Shown here piece after piece: positions 39,501-47,938 of a stretch of 64,000 nucleotides of DNA. The notes below the pieces were generated by a model, which searched no databases, was not told the origin of the DNA, and worked only from the letters and a program-made list of their open reading frames with translations. Source of the DNA: an uncultured Collinsella sp. (GTDB lineage: Bacteria > Actinomycetota > Coriobacteriia > Coriobacteriales > Coriobacteriaceae); the NCBI GenBank assembly GCA_934630735.1, contig CAKTWK010000005.1, positions 1 through 64,000 on the forward strand. Direction: 5' to 3'. The position numbers were made by a program, and so were the translations under genes. How positions within the stretch are numbered: the first letter of the stretch is position 1; each line of letters begins with the position of its first letter.

Positions 39501-40337
39501 ATGAGGGCTATCCAGCGCATTAACCACAACGCTGCCATCTGCGAAGATGGCGCGGGGCGTCAGCTTATCGCGCTGGGTCGCGGCATCGGCTTTGGTGATA
39601 TGCCGCACGAGGTCGACTTGGATGTCATCACGCGTACCTTTTACGGCATCGATTCAAAGTACCTGGCGTTTATCGATGAGGTCGACCCCGAGGTGCTGGA
39701 GTTTTCTGCTCAGCTGGCTGATATCGCAACCGGACAGCTTTCGTACGAATTGAGTCCTAATCTGCCCATTACGCTGGCAGATCATATCCAGTTTGCCATT
39801 AAGCGCGCCCGCGAACATATGGTGGTGTCGTTGCCGCTCAAGCGCGATCTGGAGCAGCTGCATCCTATTGAGTATCGATTGGGCGAGCTAGCCGTTCGCG
39901 GCATTAAGAAAACTTTTGCCGTTCGCATGCCCCAGAGTGAGGCCGCGGGTATCGCCATGTCGATTATCAATGCGGCGATTAAGCCGAGCGAGCGGCGCGT
40001 GCTTGCCGAGCAGCACGAGGAGCATCTCCTCGATATGACGGTCGAGACTATTCAGGAAGAGTTGGGCGTGACGGTCGATCGCTCGTCGTTTGCCTTTACT
40101 CGCTTTGCCACTCATGTGCGCTATCTGCTCGACCGCGTGGCAAAGAAAGAGCCGATTGATACCGAGAACTCAGGTCTCTACGACGTGCTCGTGGAGCAAT
40201 ATCCGGCGGCATCGCGCTGTGCTCATCGTATCGACGATCTGATTCAAGAGGCCTTTGGCGAGCCATTGGCCCAAGAAGAGCTCGTCTATCTGATCATGCA
40301 TGTGAATCGTGTGGCTCCCACCAGTCTGGATAAATAG
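39501..40337 (+). CDS. BglG/LicT-family transcriptional antiterminator
   Basis: 278 residues: an RNA-binding CAT domain at residues 1-56 (MRAIQRINHNAAICEDGAGR, ALGRGIGFG) followed by two PTS-regulation domains, with PRD histidines in AREHMVVSLP-type and HPIEYRLGELAVRG, EQHEEHLL and IMHVNRVAP segments. When its PRDs are phosphorylated by HPr or dephosphorylated by the cognate EIIB, such proteins bind an RAT hairpin and prevent termination. A candidate RAT/terminator (40449-40539) lies just ahead of the PTS gene downstream, so this protein very probably induces that gene when the sugar is present. Confidence 0.92.
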   Translation: MRAIQRINHNAAICEDGAGRQLIALGRGIGFGDMPHEVDLDVITRTFYGIDSKYLAFIDEVDPEVLEFSAQLADIATGQLSYELSPNLPITLADHIQFAIKRAREHMVVSLPLKRDLEQLHPIEYRLGELAVRGIKKTFAVRMPQSEAAGIAMSIINAAIKPSERRVLAEQHEEHLLDMTVETIQEELGVTVDRSSFAFTRFATHVRYLLDRVAKKEPIDTENSGLYDVLVEQYPAASRCAHRIDDLIQEAFGEPLAQEELVYLIMHVNRVAPTSLDK

Positions 40338-40448
40338 GGTCTCTGGCGCCCCCTTTCCGTTATGGCGACCGTTTGCGGGTCGTTTGCTACCGTTCATCGG
40401 TAATCTGAGCCGCAGCGAACGCATCTGCCGCATATACTCGCCGTATGT

Positions 40449-40539
40449 TGGGTGTTACTCACGGCGCAGCTCCGAGAGGCACTACCGATTCTGCCGAGGC
40501 CATTATTGGGTCTCTGTCGGTTGTGCGCGGGGCTTTTTT
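40449..40539 (+). promoter_or_regulatory. RAT antiterminator and overlapping terminator ahead of the PTS gene
   Basis: GGGTGTTACT at 40449-40459 and AGGCACTACC near 40477-40486 match the two conserved sides of a BglG/LicT ribonucleic antiterminator. The second side also forms the left arm of a terminator, GCAC-T-ACCGA...TCGGT-T-GTGC, ending in GGGGCTTTTTT (T run 40534-40539). A TATACT box just upstream (about 40434) would start the RNA close to the RAT. Confidence 0.65.
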
Positions 40540-40677
40540 CATGTCGATCTACCCGGGAATCACATGCAATGAAATCTCTTGCCAACGGATATCGCGCGCT
40601 GCGCAGGCGCGAGCGGAATCGTGCGTCTTGGTGCCGTGAGCCCCACGGGCCTCTAGTTGGAAGAGAAGGGATTCGAC

Positions 40678-42126
40678 ATGGCTGTCGATAACAAGAAGAT
40701 TGCCAAGGATGTGCTTGCTGCCGTCGGCGGCGCCTCCAATGTGACGAACGCGACGCACTGCATGACCCGCTTGCGTCTGAACCTCAAGGATCAGTCCATT
40801 CCCAATGATGATGAAGTAAAGAAGATCAAGGGTGTACTGGGTGCACAGTGGTCTGGCGGCCAGTATCAGGTCATCATCGGTCAGAACGTACCGAAGGTCT
40901 ATGACGCCGCCATTGCGCTGGGCGTTAAGGGCGAAGGTTCCATTGACGAGAACCTCGATGGCGGCACCAAGGAGCCGCTGACGCTCAAGACCGCGGGCAA
41001 CAAGATCCTCAACTACCTGTCCAAGACCATGGTCATGACGATCCCCATTATCATGGGCGCCGCCATGTTCCGCACCATTGCCGTACTTTGCGGTGACGGC
41101 ATGCTCGGTATCTGGCCTGCCGATTCTGACATTTACAACTTCTTCTACAACTGGATTTACAACGCCGGCTATTATTTCCTTCCTGTTTATCTGGGTTGGG
41201 CTGCCGCAAAGCAGCTCGGCTGCAGCCAGCCGCTCGGTATGATGCTCGGCGGCGTGCTCATTGCCCCCGAGTTCATGACGCTGGTCAACGCCGCCGCGGA
41301 TTCGGGTGCTACGACCACGATGGTTTACGGTGTGCTCCCGGCTCAGTTGAATAACTATTCTGCGACCGTGCTTCCCATGGTGTTATCTATGCCGGTGCTG
41401 ATGGTCGTCGAAAAGTTCATGAAGAAGATCGTTCCCGACATGCTCTCTACGGTGTTTGTGCCCGTGGGCACCATGGCTGTTATGATCCCCGTTTCTCTGT
41501 GCGCTCTGGCTCCGATTGGCTCCATTCTGGGTAACCTGGTCGGCAACTTTATGTTCGGCCTTGGTAACGCCGGCGGCATCGTCACGATCCTCTCCCTCGT
41601 TGCCATTGCCGCGCTTTGGGAGTTCCTGGTTATGACCGGTATGCATCAGGTTTTGCTTGCCCTTGGCATTGTGCAGCTGCTCACCTCGGGTTCTGACTCC
41701 TGCGTTATGGTCGCGGGCGGTATCGCTTCGTTCGCTACGTGGGGCATGGCCTTCGGCGCCTTCCTGCGCCTTAAGGAGACCGACGAAAAGGGTGCCATGC
41801 TTGGTTTCTCGCTCTCCGGCATTGTCGGTGGTGTGACGGAGCCCGCGCTGTATGGCTGCGGCTTTAAGTACACCCGCTGCCTGGGTGCCATGGTTGCCGG
41901 CGGTGCCATCGGCGGCCTGATCGCGGCTCTCACCAATGTGACCACGTATGTTTTGGGCGCGACTAATATTCTGGGCGTTACTGGATTTGTTGCCGGCGGA
42001 ACTGCTAATCTCGTTTGGGGATGCGTTGCATCGGGCGCTGCATTTGTTTCCGCAGCCGTTATCGCTTACCTCTTTGGCTTTACCAAGGAGCAGCTCGACG
42101 AGGACGCTGCTGCCGTCAAGGCCTAA
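40678..42126 (+). CDS. PTS EIIBC permease, beta-glucoside family
   Basis: 482 residues. EIIB at about 1-85 with phosphocysteine C28 in NATHCMTRLRL; EIIC after a linker, with ten or so hydrophobic segments, VYLGWAAAKQLG, the pore segment LVMTGMHQVLL and VGGVTEPALYGCGFKY. There is no EIIA domain. The start at ATG 40678 has AGAAGGG ahead. It follows an antiterminator gene and a RAT-like leader and precedes a ChbG-type deacetylase by 77 bases. That combination points to an N-acetylated sugar or disaccharide, but no phospho-glycosidase is present here. It is a distant homologue of the PTS at 24205. Confidence 0.9.
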   Translation: MAVDNKKIAKDVLAAVGGASNVTNATHCMTRLRLNLKDQSIPNDDEVKKIKGVLGAQWSGGQYQVIIGQNVPKVYDAAIALGVKGEGSIDENLDGGTKEPLTLKTAGNKILNYLSKTMVMTIPIIMGAAMFRTIAVLCGDGMLGIWPADSDIYNFFYNWIYNAGYYFLPVYLGWAAAKQLGCSQPLGMMLGGVLIAPEFMTLVNAAADSGATTTMVYGVLPAQLNNYSATVLPMVLSMPVLMVVEKFMKKIVPDMLSTVFVPVGTMAVMIPVSLCALAPIGSILGNLVGNFMFGLGNAGGIVTILSLVAIAALWEFLVMTGMHQVLLALGIVQLLTSGSDSCVMVAGGIASFATWGMAFGAFLRLKETDEKGAMLGFSLSGIVGGVTEPALYGCGFKYTRCLGAMVAGGAIGGLIAALTNVTTYVLGATNILGVTGFVAGGTANLVWGCVASGAAFVSAAVIAYLFGFTKEQLDEDAAAVKA

Positions 42127-42203
42127 AGTACCTGTTCGGTAGGACAATTATCTGGGGCACTTGGTTACGTTGCAAGTGCCCCTTTCCGTAGATGGGGGTC
42201 AAT

Positions 42204-42968
42204 ATGAAGCAATTGCTCATTCGTGCCGACGATATCGGTTATTCGTATGCCGTTAACCTGGGGATTGCCCGCAGTATCAATGAGGGCCTGGTGCGCTCGG
42301 CGGGACTTATGCCCAATATGCCCGAGGCCGAGCGTGGCTGGTCGCTCGTGGCGGATGTCGGCATTGCGGTGGGTCAGCATACCAACGTGTGCCTGGGCAA
42401 GCCGTGTGCCGACCCGGCGCTCATTCCGAGCATGCTCAACGAGAACGGCGAGTTCCATAGCAGCCGTACCTTCCGCGAGCATTTTAAGCGCGGCGAGGAG
42501 TTGATAGACTTCGACGAGGCCTGCATCGAGATCCGCGCGCAGCATGACCGCTTTGTCGAGATCGTGGGCCGCGAGCCCGATTACTTTGAGGCCCATGCCG
42601 TCATGAGCAAAAACCTTAACCGAGCGATCTCGGCGGTTGCTCAGGAGCTGGGCCTTAAGGAGCAAAAGGCGAGCTTCGACCCCGCGGCTGTGGTGCATTG
42701 CGGAGATACTGATCTGCGCATGGTGATGCGCTCGATGGAGCCGGGCTACGAGCCCAAAGAGGCGATCATGCAGACGGTTCGCGAGATGGTGGACGGCGAG
42801 ACGGTCGTCTTTGTGTGCCATCCGGGTTATCTCGATCGTTTTATCCTGGAGAACAGCTCGCTCACGACCGATCGTACCAAGGAAGTCGATGCGCTGATCG
42901 ACCCCGAGCTTCGCGCTTGGCTTGAATCTCAACCTGATCTTCGCCTTATCGACTACCGCGACCTGTAA
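42204..42968 (+). CDS. chbG: ChbG/YdjC-family carbohydrate deacetylase
   Basis: 254 residues. The metal-binding start LLIRADDIGYSYAVNLGI, the histidines of GIAVGQHTNVCLG and YFEAHAVMSKNL and the late CHPGYLD are the YdjC/ChbG signature. E. coli ChbG removes an acetyl group from diacetylchitobiose 6-phosphate so that the phospho-glycosidase and regulator can recognise it. Here it follows a PTS EIIBC by 77 bases, so it likely acts on the phosphorylated sugar that this permease delivers. GGGGG lies ahead of ATG 42204. Specificity is not determinable. Confidence 0.88.
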   Translation: MKQLLIRADDIGYSYAVNLGIARSINEGLVRSAGLMPNMPEAERGWSLVADVGIAVGQHTNVCLGKPCADPALIPSMLNENGEFHSSRTFREHFKRGEELIDFDEACIEIRAQHDRFVEIVGREPDYFEAHAVMSKNLNRAISAVAQELGLKEQKASFDPAAVVHCGDTDLRMVMRSMEPGYEPKEAIMQTVREMVDGETVVFVCHPGYLDRFILENSSLTTDRTKEVDALIDPELRAWLESQPDLRLIDYRDL

Positions 42969-42978
42969 GGACCCAAGT

Positions 42979-43009
42979 CACCACAAAGGGGACAGTCGCC
43001 TTTGTGGTG
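42979..43009. repeat. GGGACAG-loop palindromic repeat, CACCACAAAGG-arm form
   Basis: CACCACAAAGG (42979-42989) and CCTTTGTGGTG (42999-43009) are perfectly complementary and enclose GGACAGTCG; with the last arm bases the motif reads GGGGACAG. It begins 10 bases after chbG. Confidence 0.65.
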
Positions 43010-43014
43010 GTTCT

Positions 43015-43049
43015 GGCGCCGTTGCCATTATGGCAGCGGCGCCTTTTTT
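43015..43049 (+). terminator. Terminator after chbG
   Basis: GGCGCCGTTGCC pairs with GGCAGCGGCGCC (one mismatch) and is followed by TTTTTT. Confidence 0.93.
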
Positions 43050-43107
43050 GTCCGCGCGGCGCGGTAGAGTGTAGACGGTTGAAATTTGCGTCCATCGAGG
43101 AGCTGCT

Positions 43108-44865
43108 ATGAACGAGATCAGGTGCCCGCATTGCGGCGAAGTCTTTAAGGTCGATGCGTCCGGTTATGCGGATATCGTCAAGCAGGTGCGCGATGCCGAG
43201 TTCTCGCGCGACCTGGACGAGCGCGTGAAGGCGGTCCAGCGCGAGGGCGAGCAGGCACTGGAGCTTGAGCGCTCGCGCTCGACGGCTGCTTTGCAAAAGG
43301 CAGAGTCTCAGCGCGACGCTCAGCTTGTCGAGCAGAAAAACGCTGCGGCTCAGCAGCTGGCACAAGAGGTTGCCAAGCGCGACGCTGAGCTTGCCGAGCT
43401 GCGCGCCAAGCTCGAAAGCGCTGCCGCAGAGCGCGAGAGTGCAAGTCAGCGCGCGGCGGTTGAGGCCCGTTCCGATGCTCAAAAGGAGAATGCCGAGCTT
43501 CAGCGCGAGATCGACAATTTACGTGCGCAGTTGGAGCGCAAAGATGATGAAGCCAGGCTTGCCGAAGCGGCGGCACGCAATGCTGCTCAAAACGACCTGT
43601 CCGCGCGCGACGCTCAGATTGCCGAGCTGCAGGCCAGGATCGCCGCGGCGGACAAGGCCCAGGAGATGGCGCTTGCCGCCGCCGCGGCAGAGTCGCAGCG
43701 TGAGCTCGATGCCGCTCGCAGCGAGGCCGAGCGCGCGCTTACTGACTATCGCGCGAAGGTGCAAGAGAAGTTTTCCGCCGCAAAGGCTCAGTCCGAGCAA
43801 GAGGCCGAGGGCCTGCGTGCCCAGCTGCGCGAGCAGGAACTGATGGCAAAAATGAACCTGTCAGAGGCGGTCGCCGCGGCGGAGCGAGAGCGCGATGAGG
43901 CACGTGCCAAACTGACGAGCGAGCTGGCGGTGCGCGATTCTCGCGAGGAACAGGCCAAGGCAGCCCACGAGCTTGAGCTTGCGCAGACCAAGCGCGTGAG
44001 CGACGAGTTGATCCGCTACAAGGATGAAGAGATTGAGCGCCTTAAGGACATGAAGGTTCGCCTGTCCACCAAGATGGTGGGCGAGTCGCTCGAGCAGCAC
44101 TGCGAGACCGAGTTTAACCGTCTGCGCATGACGGCGTTTCCCAATGCGTACTTCGAGAAAGATAACGATGCATCCGAGGGCACCAAGGGAGACTTCATTT
44201 TCCGTGAGTGCGACGCGAGCGGCAACGAGGTCATTTCGATTATGTTCGAGATGAAAAACGAGAACGACGAGACCGCGACCAAGCATAAAAACGAGGACTT
44301 CTTTAAGAAACTCGATCACGATCGTCGCCAGAAAGGCTGTGAGTACGCGGTGCTCTGCACACTGCTCGAGCCCGAGAGCGAGCTCTATAACGCAGGAATC
44401 GTGGACGTGAGCTATCGCTACGAGAAGATGTACGTGATCCGTCCGCAGTTTTTTATTCCCATGATTACGCTGCTGCGCAACGCCGCCATGGGTTCATTGC
44501 GCTATAAACAGGAGCTAGCGGAGTACAAGCAGCAGAACATTGACGTCACGAACTTCGAGGCCAAGATGGAGAAGTTCAAGGACGGCTTCTCGCGCAACTA
44601 CAACCTGGCGAGTAAGCAATTCGAGTCGGCAATCAAGGAAATCGATGCCGCCATCAAGCAGCTCGAGAAGACCAAGGACGATTTGCGTCGCAGCACCGAG
44701 AACCTGCGCCTGGCCCACAACAAGGCCGATGAGCTTACCATTCGCAAGCTCACGTGGGGAAACAAGACCATGAAGGCGGCGTTTGACGAGGCACGCGGGG
44801 CTGCGGCAGAGACAAACGATGAGCCAGCCGAGGCGGATTCGTATGAGGTCGAGGATGCCGAGTAA
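43108..44865 (+). CDS. DUF2130 protein: zinc ribbon, coiled coil and nuclease-like domain
   Basis: 585 residues. Residues 1-20 are a half zinc ribbon (IRCPHCGEVFKVD). Residues about 25-320 are a long, charged Ala/Glu/Arg coiled coil. Residues about 325-500 are the DUF2130 domain (GESLEQHCETEFNRLRM, GDFIFRE, then MFEMKNEND), which has the D...ExK arrangement of PD-(D/E)XK nucleases. A further coiled coil and an acidic tail end the protein. The function of DUF2130 is not established; DNA- or nucleic-acid-related roles are inferred. It is a single-gene unit between two terminators. Confidence 0.82.
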   Translation: MNEIRCPHCGEVFKVDASGYADIVKQVRDAEFSRDLDERVKAVQREGEQALELERSRSTAALQKAESQRDAQLVEQKNAAAQQLAQEVAKRDAELAELRAKLESAAAERESASQRAAVEARSDAQKENAELQREIDNLRAQLERKDDEARLAEAAARNAAQNDLSARDAQIAELQARIAAADKAQEMALAAAAAESQRELDAARSEAERALTDYRAKVQEKFSAAKAQSEQEAEGLRAQLREQELMAKMNLSEAVAAAERERDEARAKLTSELAVRDSREEQAKAAHELELAQTKRVSDELIRYKDEEIERLKDMKVRLSTKMVGESLEQHCETEFNRLRMTAFPNAYFEKDNDASEGTKGDFIFRECDASGNEVISIMFEMKNENDETATKHKNEDFFKKLDHDRRQKGCEYAVLCTLLEPESELYNAGIVDVSYRYEKMYVIRPQFFIPMITLLRNAAMGSLRYKQELAEYKQQNIDVTNFEAKMEKFKDGFSRNYNLASKQFESAIKEIDAAIKQLEKTKDDLRRSTENLRLAHNKADELTIRKLTWGNKTMKAAFDEARGAAAETNDEPAEADSYEVEDAE

Positions 44866-44884
44866 GGCATAGCGGATAGTGCAA

Positions 44885-44924
44885 AAAACGGGGCCGCTGG
44901 CGATAGTGCCAACGGCCCCGTTTT
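44885..44924. terminator. Bidirectional terminator between DUF2130 and helicase genes
   Basis: AAAACGGGGCCG pairs with CGGCCCCGTTTT, with an inner TGGC/GCCA stem; it serves two convergent genes. Confidence 0.9.
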
Positions 44925-44945
44925 ATTCCGTTCCAGTTTGTTTGG

Positions 44946-47627
44946 CTAGTTCTCGAGCAGGTCCTCGATAAAGCCGACGCGGTAGTTTTTGAAGATGACC
45001 TCGCCGCCGTCTTGCGTGGCGTCCAGATCGACATCGCCCATGATGCCAAAATCGTGGTCGCCATCCTCGTCGGCAAAGATCTGGTGCACGTGCCACACGT
45101 GTGCTGTCTTCTCGTCGGACTCATCGATGGAAAACATCGCGGCACTGCGGGCATCTCCGTCGGTGAGGATCTCCTCGTGCTGCTCGTGGTAGGCATCGAG
45201 CGCCTTTTGCCAGCGGATCTCGCTCATGCCCCAGTCGTCGTCGAGTTCGCCCAGGTCGCGAACGTGCTCGCGAGCGGCAAGGGTTACGCGGCGGAAGAGC
45301 GCATTACGCACCAGCAGCGTGCAGCCGCGGCGGTCCGCCACGACCTCGTCGATGCCCTGCGGCGGCGCGGCGTCGAGGGCAGCCGGATTGCCGGCGTTCT
45401 CCCACTCGTCCACCAGGCTCGAGTCGACCGAGCGCACCACAAAGCCGAGCCATGAGATAATGTCGCGCAGGCGCTCGTCGCGCTTCTCAATGGGCACGGT
45501 GCGATCGAGGGAACGGTAGGCCTCTGCCAGGTAGCGCAGCAGAATGCCCTCGGAGCGGGCGATGCCGAGCTTTTGGATATAGCCCTTAAAGTCGCTCGCG
45601 CTCTCCAGCATGTCGCGCAGGACGCTCTTGGGCGAGAGCTGGTAGTCGTTGGCCCAGGGCACTTCCTGGCAGTACTTGTCAAAAGCGGCGTCGAGCAAAT
45701 CCTCGAGCGGCTTTTCGTACGTAACGTCTTGAATGCGCTCCAGACGCTCCTCATATTCAATGCCGTCGGCCTTCATTTCGGCCATCGCGCGGTCGCGCGC
45801 GGTGCGCTCCTGTGCGCGCAGCACCTGCTTGGGATCCTCGAGCGTTGCCTCGACCATCGAGATCAGGTCCATGGTATAGGTCTCGCTCTCGGGATCGAGC
45901 AGCTCCAATGCGGCAAGCAAGAACGGCGAGAGCGGCTGGTCGAGCGCAAAGTCCTCGGGCAGATCGACCGTCAGTGCATAGTCGATGTCCGGCGCGGCGT
46001 CAGTCGGGGCGTCGGGCGCGGGCGGCACCTCGGTGCGAACGACGACGCCGGAGTCGATGAGCGTGGCGAAGATTTCGTCGGCGCGAACCTCGAGCTTGGT
46101 CTTTTCCTCGGGGGTCTGCAGGCTTGTCTCGATGAGGTCGTGCACGCGGGCGCGGGCGTCGCCGCCCTGTTCGACCACGCTAATCACCATGGAGTGTGTG
46201 ATGCGAAGGCGCGGCTTGAGCGTTTCGGGCTGCGTCTCGATCAGGCGCTCAAAGGTCTGCTTGTTCCAGGTGACAAAGCCCTCGGGGGCCTTCTTCTTTT
46301 TAATCTTGCGGAGCTTCTTGGGGTCGTCGCCCGCCTTGGCAATGAGCTTAGCGTTCTCGATCTCGTGCTCCGGGGCCTCGGCGATGACCATACCCTCGGT
46401 GTCAAAGCCCGAGCGGCCGGCGCGACCGGCAATCTGATGGAACTCACGGGCGCGCAGGCGACGCATCTTATAGCCGTCGAACTTGGTGAGCGCGGTGAGC
46501 ACCACGGTGTGGATGGGTACGTTGATGCCGACGCCGAGTGTGTCGGTGCCACAGATGACGGGCAGCAGGCCCTGCTGTGCCAAGCGCTCGACCAGTAGAC
46601 GATAGCGCGGCAGCATACCGGCGTGGTGCACGCCGACGCCGCAGCCGAGCAAACGCTTGAGGATCTTGCCGAATGCCGTCGAGAAGCTCGTGCCCTTGGC
46701 GGCTTCCTTAATGGCCTCGCGCTGCTCCTTGCTGGCGATGCCAAAATTGGCGAGGGATTGCGCCGTCGCAAGTGCGGCGTCCTGGCTAAAGTGCACGATG
46801 TAGAGCGGGGCCTCGCCACGGCGCATGGCGAGCTCGACGGTGCCCTCGAGAGAGGTCGTCACATAGTCGTAGCTCAGCGGAACGGGACGCGGGGCATCGA
46901 CGACCAAGTCGCAGGTAGCGCCGGTGTGTTCCTCGAGCGAGGCGGCGATCGCGGTGACATCGCCGAGCGTGGCGCTCATGAGCATGAATTGCGTGTGAGG
47001 CAGGGTGAGCAGCGGCACCTGCCAGGCCCAGCCGCGGTCGGGGTCGGCAAAGTAATGGAACTCGTCCATGGCCACGCAGCCCACGTCGGCGTCCTCGCCC
47101 TCACGCAGTGCATCGTTGGCAAGGATTTCGGCCGTGCAGCAGATGACGGGCGCCTTGGTATTGATATGCGTGTCGCCGGTGATCATGCCGACGTTATCGC
47201 GGCCGAGCACCTGCACAAGGTCGAAAAACTTCTCGCTGACCAGAGCCTTGATAGGAGCCGTGTAGTAGCAGCGCTTGCCCTGCGCCATGCCCATAAAGAG
47301 CATGCCCAGCGCGACAAGCGATTTGCCCGATCCGGTCGGTGTTCCCAAAATGACATGGTCACCGGCGGCCAGGTCCATGAGGGCCTCTTCTTGGTGATCC
47401 CACAGCTCAATGCCGCGGTCGCTCGTCCATTCAAAAAAGCGCTCGAAGGCCTGGTCGGGCGTGAGCCATGGCTCGGGCTCGCTGCCGTCTTCGGGCTCCC
47501 ACCAGGTGGGGGAGAGCGCGCCGAGCGAGCCGAACTTGGCTTCGGTTCCCGTGCCGCCCGAGAATGAGCTGGCGGCGCCGGCGCCGGAGACGGTGCTGGC
47601 GGCGGTATCTATCGTGGTCTGTGCCAT
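44946..47627 (-). CDS. Ski2-like DEAD/DEAH-box helicase with DUF3516
   Basis: 893 residues. Walker A GTPTGSGKS is at about residues 95-103, motif II is DEFH, motif III is MSATLGD, and motif VI is QIAGRAGR. The C-terminal half (about 450-893) is the DUF3516 region found in actinobacterial superfamily 2 helicases (DFKGYIQKLGIARSEGILLRY, seen as KLGIARSEGILLRYL). It should unwind RNA or DNA using ATP; its substrate is not known. The start is ATG 47627 (MAQTTID); the frame runs on upstream as far as a repeat copy at 47750 but without a ribosome site. Confidence 0.87.
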   Translation of the reverse strand: MAQTTIDTAASTVSGAGAASSFSGGTGTEAKFGSLGALSPTWWEPEDGSEPEPWLTPDQAFERFFEWTSDRGIELWDHQEEALMDLAAGDHVILGTPTGSGKSLVALGMLFMGMAQGKRCYYTAPIKALVSEKFFDLVQVLGRDNVGMITGDTHINTKAPVICCTAEILANDALREGEDADVGCVAMDEFHYFADPDRGWAWQVPLLTLPHTQFMLMSATLGDVTAIAASLEEHTGATCDLVVDAPRPVPLSYDYVTTSLEGTVELAMRRGEAPLYIVHFSQDAALATAQSLANFGIASKEQREAIKEAAKGTSFSTAFGKILKRLLGCGVGVHHAGMLPRYRLLVERLAQQGLLPVICGTDTLGVGINVPIHTVVLTALTKFDGYKMRRLRAREFHQIAGRAGRSGFDTEGMVIAEAPEHEIENAKLIAKAGDDPKKLRKIKKKKAPEGFVTWNKQTFERLIETQPETLKPRLRITHSMVISVVEQGGDARARVHDLIETSLQTPEEKTKLEVRADEIFATLIDSGVVVRTEVPPAPDAPTDAAPDIDYALTVDLPEDFALDQPLSPFLLAALELLDPESETYTMDLISMVEATLEDPKQVLRAQERTARDRAMAEMKADGIEYEERLERIQDVTYEKPLEDLLDAAFDKYCQEVPWANDYQLSPKSVLRDMLESASDFKGYIQKLGIARSEGILLRYLAEAYRSLDRTVPIEKRDERLRDIISWLGFVVRSVDSSLVDEWENAGNPAALDAAPPQGIDEVVADRRGCTLLVRNALFRRVTLAAREHVRDLGELDDDWGMSEIRWQKALDAYHEQHEEILTDGDARSAAMFSIDESDEKTAHVWHVHQIFADEDGDHDFGIMGDVDLDATQDGGEVIFKNYRVGFIEDLLEN

Positions 47628-47749
47628 GTGGTTGCTTTCTCTCGCCGTTTGTCCGCCATCCATTATGGCGTAGCGGCGGCGCGGGGCGCCAGCGCGAAAG
47701 AAAATGCAGGAAATGGGCGTTCTGCTCAGCCGTTTGGTGCAGCCGCGAG

Positions 47750-47872
47750 CTAAGTGAGTAGACTTTTTGCGATTTCGCGAGCACATGGCTTTTACGCAAG
47801 ATCTCTACCTGCGGTTTTATTTTTCGCTATGCGGGTTGTGCTTGGCTATTGCATAAAAGTCTACTCACTTAG
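47750..47872 (+). repeat. CTAAGTGAGTAG-ended repeat, copy 3
   Basis: 123 bp with perfectly complementary ends (CTAAGTGAGTAGACTTTT and AAAAGTCTACTCACTTAG). The interior keeps TACCTGCGGTTTT and GTGCTTGG but has diverged elsewhere from the two copies near 33-35 kb. It lies between the helicase start and the trmB stop, outside any coding region. Confidence 0.88.
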
Positions 47873-47938
47873 ATTTGAGGACCGTCCGTCGGCGCCTATT
47901 TGCCGCTTGGTTGCCTGCGTAGCGACCGCCAAAAGCCC

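Noticed and set aside
40445..40639. Small open frame across the antiterminator leader
   Set aside because: It would translate the RAT/terminator hairpins, and its codon use is poor. The segment is better explained as regulatory RNA.
45573..46598. Long plus-strand frame opposite the DUF3516 helicase
   Set aside because: Antisense to a gene with all helicase motifs; no start site and a biased His/Leu/Ala composition.
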